Source: JAKFWI01 sp031399165
GTDB taxonomy: Bacteria > Pseudomonadota > Alphaproteobacteria > Caulobacterales > Aquidulcibacteraceae
Reading direction: 5' to 3'
DNA: 64,000 nucleotides
Assembly: GCA_031399165.1 (NCBI GenBank)
Contig: JANNOO010000037.1
Span: 1 to 64,000 of the forward strand
Of the stretch, positions 21,480 through 30,653 are shown piece by piece. Made by a program: the position numbers and the translations under genes. Every line of letters starts with the position of its first letter. Within the stretch, counting starts at the first letter, position 1. The notes under the pieces are model-generated. The model did not search any database. It saw only the letters and a program-made list of their open reading frames with translations, and had not been told where the DNA came from.

Positions 21480-22247
21480 ATGACCGAGGATTGGGGCGAA
21501 GGCGAGAGAATTGCAAAAGCGCTCGCGCGCGCGGGCGTATGCTCACGCCGCGACGCCGAAAAGCTGATCGGGGAAGGCCGCGTTTCTGTAAACGGCAAAA
21601 AGCTCGACACGCCCGCCTTCAAGGTCACGCCCGACGACGAGGTGCGCGTCGATGGCAAACTCGTCGGCGACGCGGAGCAGACGCGGCTTTGGCGCTATCA
21701 CAAGCCAGCGGGCCTGATGACCACGCACAAGGATCCCGCCGGCCGTCCAACGGTGTTCGAAAACCTGCCGCAGGATATGCCGCGCGTGATCTCCATCGGC
21801 CGGCTCGATTTCAATTCCGAGGGACTGCTGCTGCTTACCAATGATGGCGCGCTGGCGCGGCGGCTCGAACTGCCCGCCACAGGCTGGCTGCGCCGCTACC
21901 GCGTGCGCGCGTTCGGCGAAACCAGTCAGGACGCGCTCGACCAGCTCGCAGACGGCGTCACCGTCGAAGGCGTGACCTACGGGCCGATCGCCGCGCAATT
22001 CGAACGCCAGCAGGGCGCCAACGTCTGGCTCAATGTCAGCCTGAGTGAAGGCAAGAACCGCGAAGTGCGCCGCGTGCTGGAAAGCATCGGCCTGAAGGTC
22101 AACCGCCTGATCCGCATCGCTTACGGGCCATTCCAGCTTGGCGTGCTTGCGTCCGGCGCCGTCGATGAAACACCGCGCAAGGTGCTGCTCGACCAGCTCG
22201 GCGAAGGCATGACCAAGAAGGACAAGAAAAAGATGGGTTGGGCCTAA
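21480..22247 (+). CDS. rluB: Pseudouridine synthase, RluB family
   Basis: A 255-residue protein with an N-terminal S4 RNA-binding domain (ERIAKALARAGVCSRRDAE) and the RsuA/RluB/E/F catalytic domain. The catalytic Asp lies in GRLDFNSEGLLLLTNDG; GKNREVRRVLESIG is also typical. It most likely modifies 23S rRNA, as RluB does. It ends in a Lys-rich tail (MTKKDKKKMGWA) and its stop overlaps the TerC stop tail-to-tail by four bases. Confidence 0.9.
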   Translation: MTEDWGEGERIAKALARAGVCSRRDAEKLIGEGRVSVNGKKLDTPAFKVTPDDEVRVDGKLVGDAEQTRLWRYHKPAGLMTTHKDPAGRPTVFENLPQDMPRVISIGRLDFNSEGLLLLTNDGALARRLELPATGWLRRYRVRAFGETSQDALDQLADGVTVEGVTYGPIAAQFERQQGANVWLNVSLSEGKNREVRRVLESIGLKVNRLIRIAYGPFQLGVLASGAVDETPRKVLLDQLGEGMTKKDKKKMGWA

Positions 22248-22933
22248 GCGGCGTGCCCGCCAAGAAAACCCGGGATCGCCGGGATGAAAGCTGGAAAGAA
22301 CACATGCATGTCTTCCCAGCACATGCGGATCGCCGCGAAGATGATCACCGCAACGCCGGCCCAGGCAATCCAGCGATATTTCTGGATCACGCCGGAGATG
22401 AAGTTCGCCGCCACGCCCATCAACACAACTGAAAGCACAAGGCCGAACGCCATGATCGCGGGCGAGTGTCGTGAAACGCCGGCTACCGCCAGCACGTTGT
22501 CGAGCGACATTGACACGTCGGCGATGATGATCGTCAGCAGCGCGCGGCCAAAACTTGCAGCGGGCGCAATGTGCGTGTGCGTCGCGTGCTCGACCGTTTC
22601 GATCGCCTCGCCCGTTTCGCGGACAACGTCCTGCGGTTCGGATAGAGGCGCGACGGTCCGGTGGGCGCGCAGATCCTCGTACATGCGCCACGCCACCCAG
22701 AACAGCAGCAGACCGCCCGCCAGCAAAATGCCACGCACGCCGAGCAATTGCACTGTGAGCAAGGCAAACACGACACGCAGCACCAGCGCGCCGGCAATGC
22801 CCCAGACAATCGCCATGCGCCGCTGTTTGTCCGGCAGCCCCGCCGCCGCAAGCCCGACCGCGACGGCATTGTCCCCCGCGAGCGCGAGGTCGATCAGGAT
22901 GACCTGCACCAGAGCCGCGATATCAGTCAGCAT
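22244..22933 (-). CDS. TerC/YjbE family integral membrane protein
   Basis: 229 residues with about seven hydrophobic helices. LIDLALAGDNAVAVGLA and ADVSMSLDNVLAVAG are the paired Asp/Asn signatures of the TerC family, implicated in metal-ion (often Mn) efflux or supply to exported enzymes. A His/Glu-rich loop (ETVEHATHTHIAP) separates the two halves. The transported ion is not shown by the sequence. Confidence 0.85.
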   Translation of the reverse strand: MLTDIAALVQVILIDLALAGDNAVAVGLAAAGLPDKQRRMAIVWGIAGALVLRVVFALLTVQLLGVRGILLAGGLLLFWVAWRMYEDLRAHRTVAPLSEPQDVVRETGEAIETVEHATHTHIAPAASFGRALLTIIIADVSMSLDNVLAVAGVSRHSPAIMAFGLVLSVVLMGVAANFISGVIQKYRWIAWAGVAVIIFAAIRMCWEDMHVFFPAFIPAIPGFLGGHAA

Positions 22934-23002
22934 TCAACAACATGTCCCGCGCTCCAGCGCTCCGTCCGCTTTTTCAGCGCGACCGGGCGGCGGGTCAAGC
23001 CG

Positions 23003-23410
23003 CTAAGGTGCGGGCTGGCGGCACCCCGGCCCATACATCGCCTGAGCCTCTTCCACATGGGCAACCGCCGCGTCACGCGCTTCGGGCGTGGCGAACGCAT
23101 TCATCGCGCGCGTTTTCATCAGGGCGCGCGGGCTCATCATGGCGCTGGCCAGATCAAGCTCCGGCGGCGTCAGCGTTTGCGCGTAGACGGCGGTCAGGCA
23201 TTCGCAATAGCCAGCGTCTTCCTGCGTCGTACACCGGGCGCGGAAATTGCGCCGCGACATGCCCACTTGCGCGGGCGTGTAGATCGATTGCGCATCGGCG
23301 CCCAGTGAGATGGTTTGGTTGGTAGCCGTAGCCGCCTGCGTGGGGCCAGCTAGAAGCGCCGCGCCCGCCAGGCCGGCGGAAAGCGCGAGGATAGGGAGGA
23401 ATTTCATCAT
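23003..23410 (-). CDS. Secreted hypothetical protein, Cys-containing
   Basis: 135 residues with a clear Sec signal (MMKFLPILALSAGLAGAALLAGP, cleavage near TQAA). The mature part has four Cys (CTTQ, GYCECL, PGC) that may form disulfides, and otherwise no recognised family. A GGAGCTA site favours ATG 23410 or 23407. It follows the rluB-TerC convergent pair and is divergent from rsmD by 80 bases. Confidence 0.7.
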   Translation of the reverse strand: MMKFLPILALSAGLAGAALLAGPTQAATATNQTISLGADAQSIYTPAQVGMSRRNFRARCTTQEDAGYCECLTAVYAQTLTPPELDLASAMMSPRALMKTRAMNAFATPEARDAAVAHVEEAQAMYGPGCRQPAP

Positions 23411-23490
23411 TAGCTCCTTCCCGCCTGCCCCAACTACGCCCCAACTCCATCCTAGTTGCCTCGCTGCCCGGCTGCCGCCAGATAGGGCCG

Positions 23491-24051
23491 ATGCGGATCA
23501 TTGCCGGAACCTTCAGCGGCCGCTCCATCGCCGCGCCCGCCGGGCGAACCACGCGCCCGACCAGCGAACGGGCGCGTGAGGCGATTTTCAACGTCCTGTC
23601 CCACGCGCCGTGGTCAGCGGGGCTTGAGGATCGGCGCGTGCTGGACCTGTTCGCTGGCTCCGGCGCCTATGGCCTTGAGGCGATTTCGCGCGGCGCGAAC
23701 TTCGCGCTTTTTGTCGAAACCGAAGCCGCCGCCCGCGGCGCGATCCGCGACAATATCGAGTCGCTCGGCTTGTTCGGGAACACCCGCCTGCACCGCCGCG
23801 ACGCCACCGATCTCGGACGGCGGCCAGCGGGCCTCGATAGCCCGTTCGATCTCGTGTTCATCGACCCGCCTTACGGCAAAGGCCTCGGCGAAGCCGCGCT
23901 TACGGGCCTGCCCACCGGAGACTGGATCACGCCGGGCGCGCGCATCGTGTTCGAATGCGCCACGGACGAAAAACCCTCCGTAGACGGATTTACCGTGCTG
24001 GACGAACGCACCTACGGCGCGGCCAAAGTCTTGTTTCTACAGCAGGCCTAA
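23491..24051 (+). CDS. rsmD: 16S rRNA (guanine(966)-N2)-methyltransferase
   Basis: A 186-residue methyltransferase acting on 16S rRNA. MRIIAGTFSGRSIAAPAG opens it, RVLDLFAGSGAYGLEA is the SAM motif and FIDPPYGKGLGE the catalytic DPPY. Normal length. Its stop overlaps the TIR gene stop by four bases tail-to-tail. Confidence 0.95.
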   Translation: MRIIAGTFSGRSIAAPAGRTTRPTSERAREAIFNVLSHAPWSAGLEDRRVLDLFAGSGAYGLEAISRGANFALFVETEAAARGAIRDNIESLGLFGNTRLHRRDATDLGRRPAGLDSPFDLVFIDPPYGKGLGEAALTGLPTGDWITPGARIVFECATDEKPSVDGFTVLDERTYGAAKVLFLQQA

Positions 24052-25511
24052 GGCGTCGCCGAGGGCGCGGCTTTGCCGTCTTCGCAATTTTGCGCCAGCT
24101 GGCCGGCCACCGTATCGACGCCCAGCCGCTTGGCGGTGTTCAGTGTCGCGCACGCCTTGCGCCTTTCACCCTGCTGCATCTGCGCCCGCGCCAGCTTCGG
24201 CGCATCGATCGCAACGCCCGCGACGTCCTTGGTCTGCGCGTGCAGATCGACGGCGGCGCGATAGCGTTTCTCCGCCGTGCCCCAATCATCGCGCTTGGCC
24301 GCCGCATCGCCCAGCTGGCCAAGCACGAACGCTCTTGAATTGGCGCTTGGCAAAAGCGGCAGCGCCTTTTCCAGCGTGGTGGCGGCCTGATCGGCCTGCC
24401 CCTGCGCCGCTTCAGACAAGCCTTCGCCAACCAGCGCCGCGCCCTGGGCGGCTTTGGGATCGTCTTTTCTGGAATATTCCGCGCTAAGCAGCCGCCACAA
24501 GCGCCGGTCCTGCGGATTGGAATCACGCGCGCGCTCCAGCGCCACTTGCGTGCGCGTATCTTCCGTCAAAATCCCGATCGCTGCGCAATAGCGGTAGATG
24601 GTGCCCGCCGACGGCCCGCCTTCCTTTGCGATGGTCCACAATTTATCCATCCCGCTCTGGCGTGTGGACGGTGTGGATGCTTCCAGAGCCGCGGTGCGGA
24701 TCGCAGGGTTGGGATCTTGCAGCAATTGCGCGGCGGCGTCGGAGAACGTCGCCTTTGCGCTTTGATCAAGCTCACTGGCCGAGACTGACGCAAACTGCGC
24801 ATCGCCTGGCGCGGATGAAAAGGCGTCCGGCGCGGAAGAAGGCGGCGTGGCGATATCGGCGAACGCCTGCTGTTGCAGCAGCTTGGATAGTTCCACCGCC
24901 TGATCGCCCGTGATTTTGCCCTGGCTCACCAGTTCCAGCAGCCGCGCGAGTTCCGATTGCGGCGCCGGCGCTGCCGAAACCACCTGCGCCGGTTTGTTGC
25001 GCGCGTCCCAGATGTAAAGCGCGCCAGCCACGCTGACGATCGCCAGCGCCACCACGGTGAGCACGGAAACCAGCTGGATGCGCGCCTTTGCGCGGCGGCG
25101 GCTTGCTACATCAGGCGCACGGCCTTCAAGGCGCGCCTTCAAGGCTTCATACAGCACATCTACCTGTGGCGCGTTCGCCCCGCCATTCCAGGCGCTGAAA
25201 TCCTCGGCGTTGATCGAACCAAATCCCATGGGGATCGGCGCCTGATCGAGCATGATCGGCACCAGCCGCTTTGCATCCCGCGCACGCGCCGCCTCATCGC
25301 GCACCCAGGGGCTATCGACCGAATTGCGCGACCACACCACGATCACCGCGCGCGCCTCGTCAAGCGCGCGCTGGATCACCGTCGCATAATCATCGCCCGC
25401 CGCCAGCGCCCGGTCCCACCACACGGTAAGGCCGCGTTTTTCCAGGGCCTCGGCCAGCGGCCGCACCCGCTCGCGGTCCTCGCTGGAATAGGAGATGAAG
25501 ATGTCGGCCAT
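24048..25511 (-). CDS. TIR domain protein with membrane helix and TPR-like C-terminus
   Basis: 487 residues. The N-terminal TIR domain (1-125) reads MADIFISYSSEDRERV, TVWWDRALAAGDD and SRNSVDSPWVRDE; E73 sits where NAD-cleaving TIR domains carry the catalytic Glu. A basic stretch RRRAKAR precedes one membrane helix (about 145-167), so TIR should be cytoplasmic and the rest periplasmic. The C-terminal half is Ala-rich and helical, with TPR-like pairs (KALPLLPSANSRAFVLGQLG; KRYRAAVDLHAQTKD). The start is the ATG at 25511; upstream sequence is intergenic. Role unknown: signalling or stress/phage response are both possible. No partner gene adjoins. Confidence 0.85.
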   Translation of the reverse strand: MADIFISYSSEDRERVRPLAEALEKRGLTVWWDRALAAGDDYATVIQRALDEARAVIVVWSRNSVDSPWVRDEAARARDAKRLVPIMLDQAPIPMGFGSINAEDFSAWNGGANAPQVDVLYEALKARLEGRAPDVASRRRAKARIQLVSVLTVVALAIVSVAGALYIWDARNKPAQVVSAAPAPQSELARLLELVSQGKITGDQAVELSKLLQQQAFADIATPPSSAPDAFSSAPGDAQFASVSASELDQSAKATFSDAAAQLLQDPNPAIRTAALEASTPSTRQSGMDKLWTIAKEGGPSAGTIYRYCAAIGILTEDTRTQVALERARDSNPQDRRLWRLLSAEYSRKDDPKAAQGAALVGEGLSEAAQGQADQAATTLEKALPLLPSANSRAFVLGQLGDAAAKRDDWGTAEKRYRAAVDLHAQTKDVAGVAIDAPKLARAQMQQGERRKACATLNTAKRLGVDTVAGQLAQNCEDGKAAPSATP

Positions 25512-25621
25512 AAGCGCTCCGGACAGATTTGATAAGACCTTGGGCGCGTGACGGGAAGATGTCGGGGTTGTGGAAAGCAGCGCCGGCCGATCAGTTTCTC
25601 GATATCCGCCCCTCGTGGATA

Positions 25622-27376
25622 TCAGCGGCGCCCGAAAAGTTTCTCTATGTCGGCAAGCCGAAGCTCCACATAGGTCGGCCGGCCGTGATTGCACTGGCCG
25701 GAAAAGGGCGTGGCCTCCATCTGCCGCAGGAGGGCGTTCATTTCCTCGCCGGTCATCCGCCGCCCCGCGCGCACTGAGCCATGACAAGCCATGGACGAGC
25801 ACACATCCTCCAGCCGCTCCTTCAGGGCATGCGCCGCGCCCAGCTCTGAAAGATCGTCAGCCAGATCGCGCAGCAGCGCCGCACAATCGACCTGGCCGAG
25901 CATCGCTGGCGTCTCACGCACCAGCACCGCGCCGGCGCCAAACGGTTCGATCACCAGCCCTAGCTCAGCAAATTCCGCCGCGCGCGCCAGCAGCAATTCA
26001 GCTTCCGCCGCATCTAGATTGGCCACCTGCGGAATAAGCAGCGCCTGCCGCTTCACGCCGCCATTGGCCAGCATGCCCTTGATGCGCTCATAGGTGAGCC
26101 GCTCATGCGCCGCGTGCTGATCGACAATCACGATCCCGTCCGCCGTCTGCGCCACGATATAGGTCTCATGCACCTGCGCCCGCGCCGCGCCGAGCGGGAA
26201 TGATGGCGCTTCAACCGCCGCCGGCTGCTGCGCCCCTCCGCTTTCCACCCGCGCGCTCGGCATCACGAAATCAGATTGCGCCACAGCGTGTTCCGAGAGC
26301 GTCCATCGCAGCGCCGCATGGGCGCTTTCCGGCCGCGCAAACCCAAACGCCTGCTCAGCAACGCTGGTGCTGGCGCGATGGCCCGCGCCCGCCAGCGCAT
26401 GTTTCAGCCCGCCAACGATCAGCCCGCGTATGCCGGCGCTATCGCGAAAGCGCACTTCCGTCTTCGCCGGATGAACGTTCACGTCCACTTCTTCCGGCGG
26501 CACATCAATGAACAGCGCCAGCACCGGATGACGCTCCTTCGCCAGCAAATCCTGATACGCGCCACGCACCGCGCCGAGCAGCAATTTATCCTTCACCGGG
26601 CGGCGATTGACGAACAGATGCTGGTGATCGCGCCCGCCGCGATTGAATGTCGGCAAGCCCGCAAAGCCGGTCAGCCGCGCGTCGCCGCGCAGCATGTCCA
26701 GTTCGACCGCGTTCTCACGAAAATCACCGCCCAGGATCGCGCCGATCCGCCGGTCCGGCGTGTCGGCGGCAAGGCGCAACAAGGTGCGCCCGTCGATCTC
26801 CAGCGTGAACGCGGTCTCGGCGCGGATCATCGCGATGCGCTTGACGATATCGACGATCGCCATCGCCTCGGCGCGCTCGGTCTTCATGAATTTCAACCGC
26901 GCCGGCGTTGCGAAAAACAGATCGCGCACTTCCACAATCGTACCGCTGCCGAGCGCAGCGGGCGCAGGCGCGCTCTTCACGCCGCCTTCCACACTGACAG
27001 ACCACGCCTCTTTCGCCGCGCGCGCGCGCGAAATGATAGTCAGCCGCGACACCGCGCCGATCGACGGCAGCGCCTCGCCGCGAAACCCCATCGTATTGAT
27101 GTTGAGCAGATCGACCGCGCCATCATCCTCCGCGCGCAATTTCGATGTCGCATGCCGCTCGATCGCCAGCGGCAATTGCTCGCGCGCAATCCCGGCGCCG
27201 TCATCCTCAATCCGGATGAGCCCCAGCCCGCCGCCTTCGACGCGCACCGCAATCCGCGCCGCGCCCGCATCGAGCGCGTTCTCGACCAGCTCCTTCACAA
27301 CCGCCGCCGGCCGCTCGATCACCTCGCCAGCGGCAATGCGGTTGACCGCTTCAGGGGGGAGCACGCGGATGGTCAT
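25622..27376 (-). CDS. mutL: DNA mismatch repair protein MutL
   Basis: A 584-residue GHKL ATPase linking mismatch recognition to downstream repair. The N-terminal ATPase motifs are VNRIAAGEVIERP, ELVENALDAGA, IRIEDDGAGI and TMGFRGEALPSIG, and the C-terminal dimerisation domain ends in FGRR. The ATG at 27376 starts the conserved MTIRVLPPEAVNRIAAGE; further upstream the open frame runs into the palindromic repeat and is rejected. The usual C-terminal endonuclease motif DQHAxxERxxxE is partly present (DQHAAHERLTYE). Confidence 0.96.
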   Translation of the reverse strand: MTIRVLPPEAVNRIAAGEVIERPAAVVKELVENALDAGAARIAVRVEGGGLGLIRIEDDGAGIAREQLPLAIERHATSKLRAEDDGAVDLLNINTMGFRGEALPSIGAVSRLTIISRARAAKEAWSVSVEGGVKSAPAPAALGSGTIVEVRDLFFATPARLKFMKTERAEAMAIVDIVKRIAMIRAETAFTLEIDGRTLLRLAADTPDRRIGAILGGDFRENAVELDMLRGDARLTGFAGLPTFNRGGRDHQHLFVNRRPVKDKLLLGAVRGAYQDLLAKERHPVLALFIDVPPEEVDVNVHPAKTEVRFRDSAGIRGLIVGGLKHALAGAGHRASTSVAEQAFGFARPESAHAALRWTLSEHAVAQSDFVMPSARVESGGAQQPAAVEAPSFPLGAARAQVHETYIVAQTADGIVIVDQHAAHERLTYERIKGMLANGGVKRQALLIPQVANLDAAEAELLLARAAEFAELGLVIEPFGAGAVLVRETPAMLGQVDCAALLRDLADDLSELGAAHALKERLEDVCSSMACHGSVRAGRRMTGEEMNALLRQMEATPFSGQCNHGRPTYVELRLADIEKLFGRR

Positions 27377-27408
27377 GAGTCGCTCGAGTATAGCAGAGCT
27401 GGCGTTAT

Positions 27409-27546
27409 CCTTCTCCCCTTGTGGGAGAAGGTGGATCGCGGCGAAGCCGCGAGACGGTTGAGGGGTGTGAGCGCAAACTTTTGGAGTTGGTGCAAGCACC
27501 CCTCATCCGGCGCTTCGCGCCACCTTCTCCCACAAGGGGAGAAGGG
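27409..27546. repeat. Palindromic element upstream of mutL
   Basis: A 138-base element with ends CCTTCTCCCC-TTGTG-GGAGAAGG and CCTTCTCCC-ACAAG-GGGAGAAGG, near-perfect inverted repeats of one another. The inner right motif CGGCGCTTCGCGCCACC equals that of the 19474 copy; the inner left part is GATCGCGGCGAAGCCGCGAG. It sits between mutL and the next gene on the same strand. Confidence 0.8.
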
Positions 27547-27561
27547 AAGCGTTCGCTGCCG

Positions 27562-27921
27562 CTACACCACATCTCGAGTGTTAGAGGAACTTTGCGATGC
27601 GCGCAAAACATAGACAAGCCATGTGCCAACAAAGATTGGCGCCGACACGAACAATGGCACGAAGGGCCACATAAGAGCGCCCGGCTTATCGCAATCGTTT
27701 GGCATATCCGCTGGTTGTTTGTTGCAGTCGTCAAGCTCCGCGAAGAGCATCCGGATGATTACAAGACTGACACCAACCGTAAAAGCTACGCCACCAGCCA
27801 TGAGGGCGAGGCCGAGTTTTCTGCGTCCTCTAAAGTACGCAACACCGCCCGCTGAGGTGGACAAAGCAAACGGAAACGCAACACAAATCAGCACAAGCCA
27901 AAAATAGTCTGCGGCACTCAT
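27562..27921 (-). CDS. Small membrane protein, unknown
   Basis: 119 residues with three hydrophobic segments (YFWLVLICVAFPFALSTSAG; LGLALMAGGVAFTVGVSLVI; WPFVPLFVSAPIFVGTWLVY) and a Cys-containing loop (DDCNKQPADMPNDC). No family recognised. Codon use is less GC-rich than its neighbours (many TTT, AAA, ATA), hinting at transfer or relaxed selection. It lies between the M16 pair and a palindromic repeat, on the operon strand. Confidence 0.6.
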   Translation of the reverse strand: MSAADYFWLVLICVAFPFALSTSAGGVAYFRGRRKLGLALMAGGVAFTVGVSLVIIRMLFAELDDCNKQPADMPNDCDKPGALMWPFVPLFVSAPIFVGTWLVYVLRASQSSSNTRDVV

Positions 27922-27930
27922 CGCTTGTCT

Positions 27931-29271
27931 CTAGTTCGTCGCCGCCAACCCGTCCGGCTGGCCCACCACCACAAACACGAACTTCTCTGGATCGAACAGG
28001 CGCTGCGTCACGCGCACCACGTCCGCCTTCGTAACTCTCTCAATCAGCGCGTTGCGGGTGTTGACGTAATCGATCCCGCGCCCGGTGGTCTGGTAGCTCT
28101 GCAACACGCCCGCGATGCTGGAATTGCTATCGAGGCTGAGCGGGAACGAGCCGGTGAGATATGTTTTCGCATCGGCGACTTCCGCGTCCGTCGGCCCCTG
28201 ATCGCGCAGGCGTTTCATCTCCGCCTTGATCACCTCGATCGCGTCCTTGACGTTCTTGTTCGCAATCTGCGCGCCGCCGCGCACATAAGCGACGTGATCA
28301 CTCACCGCCGTGTTGGTGTTGATGCCATAGACCAGCCCGCGCTTTTCGCGCACCTCGTCCATCAGCCGCGAGGAAAACCCGCCGCCGCCAAGAATGTAAT
28401 TGGCCACCGCCAGCGGGATCCAGTCCGGGTCTTCATAGCGAATGCCCGGCGCCACGAACGACACCACGCTCTGCGGCTGCGGCAGCGTTTTGACGATCAG
28501 CGCCGGCCCCGGTTTCGGATTGGCGTCCGGCACTGTGAACGGCGCCGCGTTCGCCGGCAGGCTGGCGAACGTCTTGTCCAGCAGCACGCCCAACGTCGCC
28601 GCATCGATATCGCCGACCGCGACCACTTGCAGGTTCGAGCGCGCCATGCCCGTTTTCATGCGCGCGATCATGTCCGCGCGCGTGATCGAATTCACCGACG
28701 CCAGCGATGTCGTCCGCGCGTAGGGATGGCCGGGGATCACCGCCGCGTTCATTGCCACACCGCCGATATACCCAGCATTGGTCTCGCGCTGGCGGATGCC
28801 GATCGCGGCCTGGCGCTTCATGCGCTCCAACGGCGCTGCATCGAAGCGCGGGCTGGCCAGAGCCAGCCGCGCCATCTCAAACGCCGCGTCGCGGTTTTTT
28901 GACAGCGTCTTGATGCTCATGCCGATCCCATCGGCGCCGCCGCCAAAGCCCAGCGACATGTTCAGATCCTGAATGCGGTTCTTGAACGCTTCGTCGTTCA
29001 GGTCGCCCGCGCCCTCGGTCAGCATGTCGGCCATGAAGCCGGTGAGGCCTTCCTTCCCGGCCGGATCGCTCGCCGAGCCGCCTTTCCAATAGGCGCGGAA
29101 TTCGATGATCGGCACGGTTTTGTCGGACACCAGCCACGCTGAAATGCCGCCCGGCGAGGTTACATTCTGCACCGGAACGCCGCGCGTCTGCTGCGCGGTG
29201 GCTGCGGGCTGGGCCAAAGCGCTGGCAGGCGCGAAAGCCAGCGCCGCCGCAATGAACAGCGCGCGGATCAT
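27931..29271 (-). CDS. M16 peptidase-like protein, non-catalytic partner
   Basis: 446 residues with a Sec signal (MIRALFIAAALAFAPASALAQ). The pitrilysin fold is recognisable (GGSASDPAGKEGLTGFMADML; GGGGFSSRLMDEVREKRGLVYG), but the zinc motif HxxEH is replaced by FMADML, so it is probably inactive. It is coupled by ATGA overlap to the active M16 gene upstream; active/inactive M16 pairs are a known periplasmic arrangement. Confidence 0.88.
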   Translation of the reverse strand: MIRALFIAAALAFAPASALAQPAATAQQTRGVPVQNVTSPGGISAWLVSDKTVPIIEFRAYWKGGSASDPAGKEGLTGFMADMLTEGAGDLNDEAFKNRIQDLNMSLGFGGGADGIGMSIKTLSKNRDAAFEMARLALASPRFDAAPLERMKRQAAIGIRQRETNAGYIGGVAMNAAVIPGHPYARTTSLASVNSITRADMIARMKTGMARSNLQVVAVGDIDAATLGVLLDKTFASLPANAAPFTVPDANPKPGPALIVKTLPQPQSVVSFVAPGIRYEDPDWIPLAVANYILGGGGFSSRLMDEVREKRGLVYGINTNTAVSDHVAYVRGGAQIANKNVKDAIEVIKAEMKRLRDQGPTDAEVADAKTYLTGSFPLSLDSNSSIAGVLQSYQTTGRGIDYVNTRNALIERVTKADVVRVTQRLFDPEKFVFVVVGQPDGLAATN

Positions 29272-30653
29272 GGCGCCGCTCCGCCGCCGGCCGGCGCGCC
29301 CTGCGCAGGGAGCAGCGTGCCGGTCACTGACTTGCCGAGATCGAGCGTGCGCTCCGCCGCGGCGAGCACGTCCTCGCGCGTCACCAACATGATCTCATTT
29401 TCCCAATTGACCACATCGTCAATGGTTTCGCCGGAAGCCAGCGACGCGCCGAATATATTCGCCAGCTGCTCCTGATCGTCCACCGCATACGTGGCCGAAG
29501 CGGCGAGATTGGCTTTCGCGCGCGTCAGTTCGGCATCCGTGGGTCCGGTCTTGATGAAGTCCGCGATGACGGAATCGATCGCCGCTTCCAGCGTTTCGAG
29601 GCTGACGCCATCGGCCGGCGTGCCGCCGACACTGAACGCGCCGCCGCCGAGCCCGGACGTATCGGCGCGGGCATAGGCGTTCACCGCCAATTTCTTGTCT
29701 TCGACCAGCGCGCGGTAAAGCCGGCTGGTTTCGCTGCCGCCGAGAATTTCCCCGAGCACGTCGAGCGCTTCGGCGCCGCGCGTGATCTTGTTTTTCTTGG
29801 CCGTGTGATAGCTCTCCGCCAGATACGTGCGCACGATCGAAGGCTGGCGCACTTTCGGATCGGTCAGCGATACGCGCTGGGGCGTATCGGCCGGCGGGTT
29901 CTGCACCCAATCGCGCTTCGGCAAATCCTTCGTAGGCTTGAGCTTGCCGTAATATTTTTCCGCCAGCGGCTTCAACGCTGCCGCATCTATATCACCGGCG
30001 ACGATCAGCGTGGCGTTATTCGGCGCATACCAGGTGCGATACCATTCGATCGCGTCCTGCGGCGTCAGCCCGTTGATCTCATGCATCCAGCCGATGATCG
30101 GCGTGCCATACGGGTGGTGGGGATGCAGCATCGCGTTCATCCGCTCGCCCAGGCGCGCGGCGGGATTATTGTCCGTGCGCTGGCGGCGTTCTTCGGTAAT
30201 CACGTCCCGTTCCGAAAGCACAGTCTTGGGATCTTCGAGGCGCAGCCCGCGCATGCGGTCGGCCTCCATGCTCATCACCAGTTCCAGCCGGTCGCGCCCG
30301 ACGCGTTCGAAATAGGCGGTGTAATCGTAAGACGTGAACGCGTTATCGACGCCGCCATTGCGCGCCACGGTGCGCGAGAACTCTCCCACCGCCAGCTTGC
30401 TCGTGCCCTTGAACATCAGGTGTTCGAGAAAGTGCGCGAGGCCCGACTTGCCGCGCTGCTCATCGGCCGCGCCGACGCGATACCACACCATGTGTGTCAC
30501 CACCGGCGCGCGGCGATCCGGGATCACCAGCACTTCGAGGCCGTTCTTCAGCGTGAACGTTTCCGGCCGCGGCAGCGCGTCCGCGGGCGAGATAAACGCG
30601 CCGCACACAAGCGCTGCACTCAAAGCCCATCGGGCTCCGCGCATGACGCTCAC
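29268..30653 (-). CDS. M16 family zinc metallopeptidase
   Basis: 461 residues with a signal peptide (WALSAALVCGAFISPADA). The inverted zinc motif HFLEH (GLAHFLEHLMFKGT), with the downstream Glu region (VLSERDVITEERRQ), marks an active pitrilysin-type peptidase. Start GTG 30653 overlaps the DUF3035 stop as GTGA; ATG 30644 is an alternative three codons in. It likely degrades small peptides or proteins in the periplasm together with the next gene product. Confidence 0.92.
   Translation of the reverse strand: MSVMRGARWALSAALVCGAFISPADALPRPETFTLKNGLEVLVIPDRRAPVVTHMVWYRVGAADEQRGKSGLAHFLEHLMFKGTSKLAVGEFSRTVARNGGVDNAFTSYDYTAYFERVGRDRLELVMSMEADRMRGLRLEDPKTVLSERDVITEERRQRTDNNPAARLGERMNAMLHPHHPYGTPIIGWMHEINGLTPQDAIEWYRTWYAPNNATLIVAGDIDAAALKPLAEKYYGKLKPTKDLPKRDWVQNPPADTPQRVSLTDPKVRQPSIVRTYLAESYHTAKKNKITRGAEALDVLGEILGGSETSRLYRALVEDKKLAVNAYARADTSGLGGGAFSVGGTPADGVSLETLEAAIDSVIADFIKTGPTDAELTRAKANLAASATYAVDDQEQLANIFGASLASGETIDDVVNWENEIMLVTREDVLAAAERTLDLGKSVTGTLLPAQGAPAGGGAAP

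Noticed and set aside
27377..27499. Upstream N-terminal extension of mutL
   Set aside because: Runs through the palindromic element; the conserved MutL N-terminus begins at 27376.
26276..27613. 445-codon plus-strand frame opposite mutL
   Set aside because: Shadow frame; mutL is unambiguous on the minus strand.
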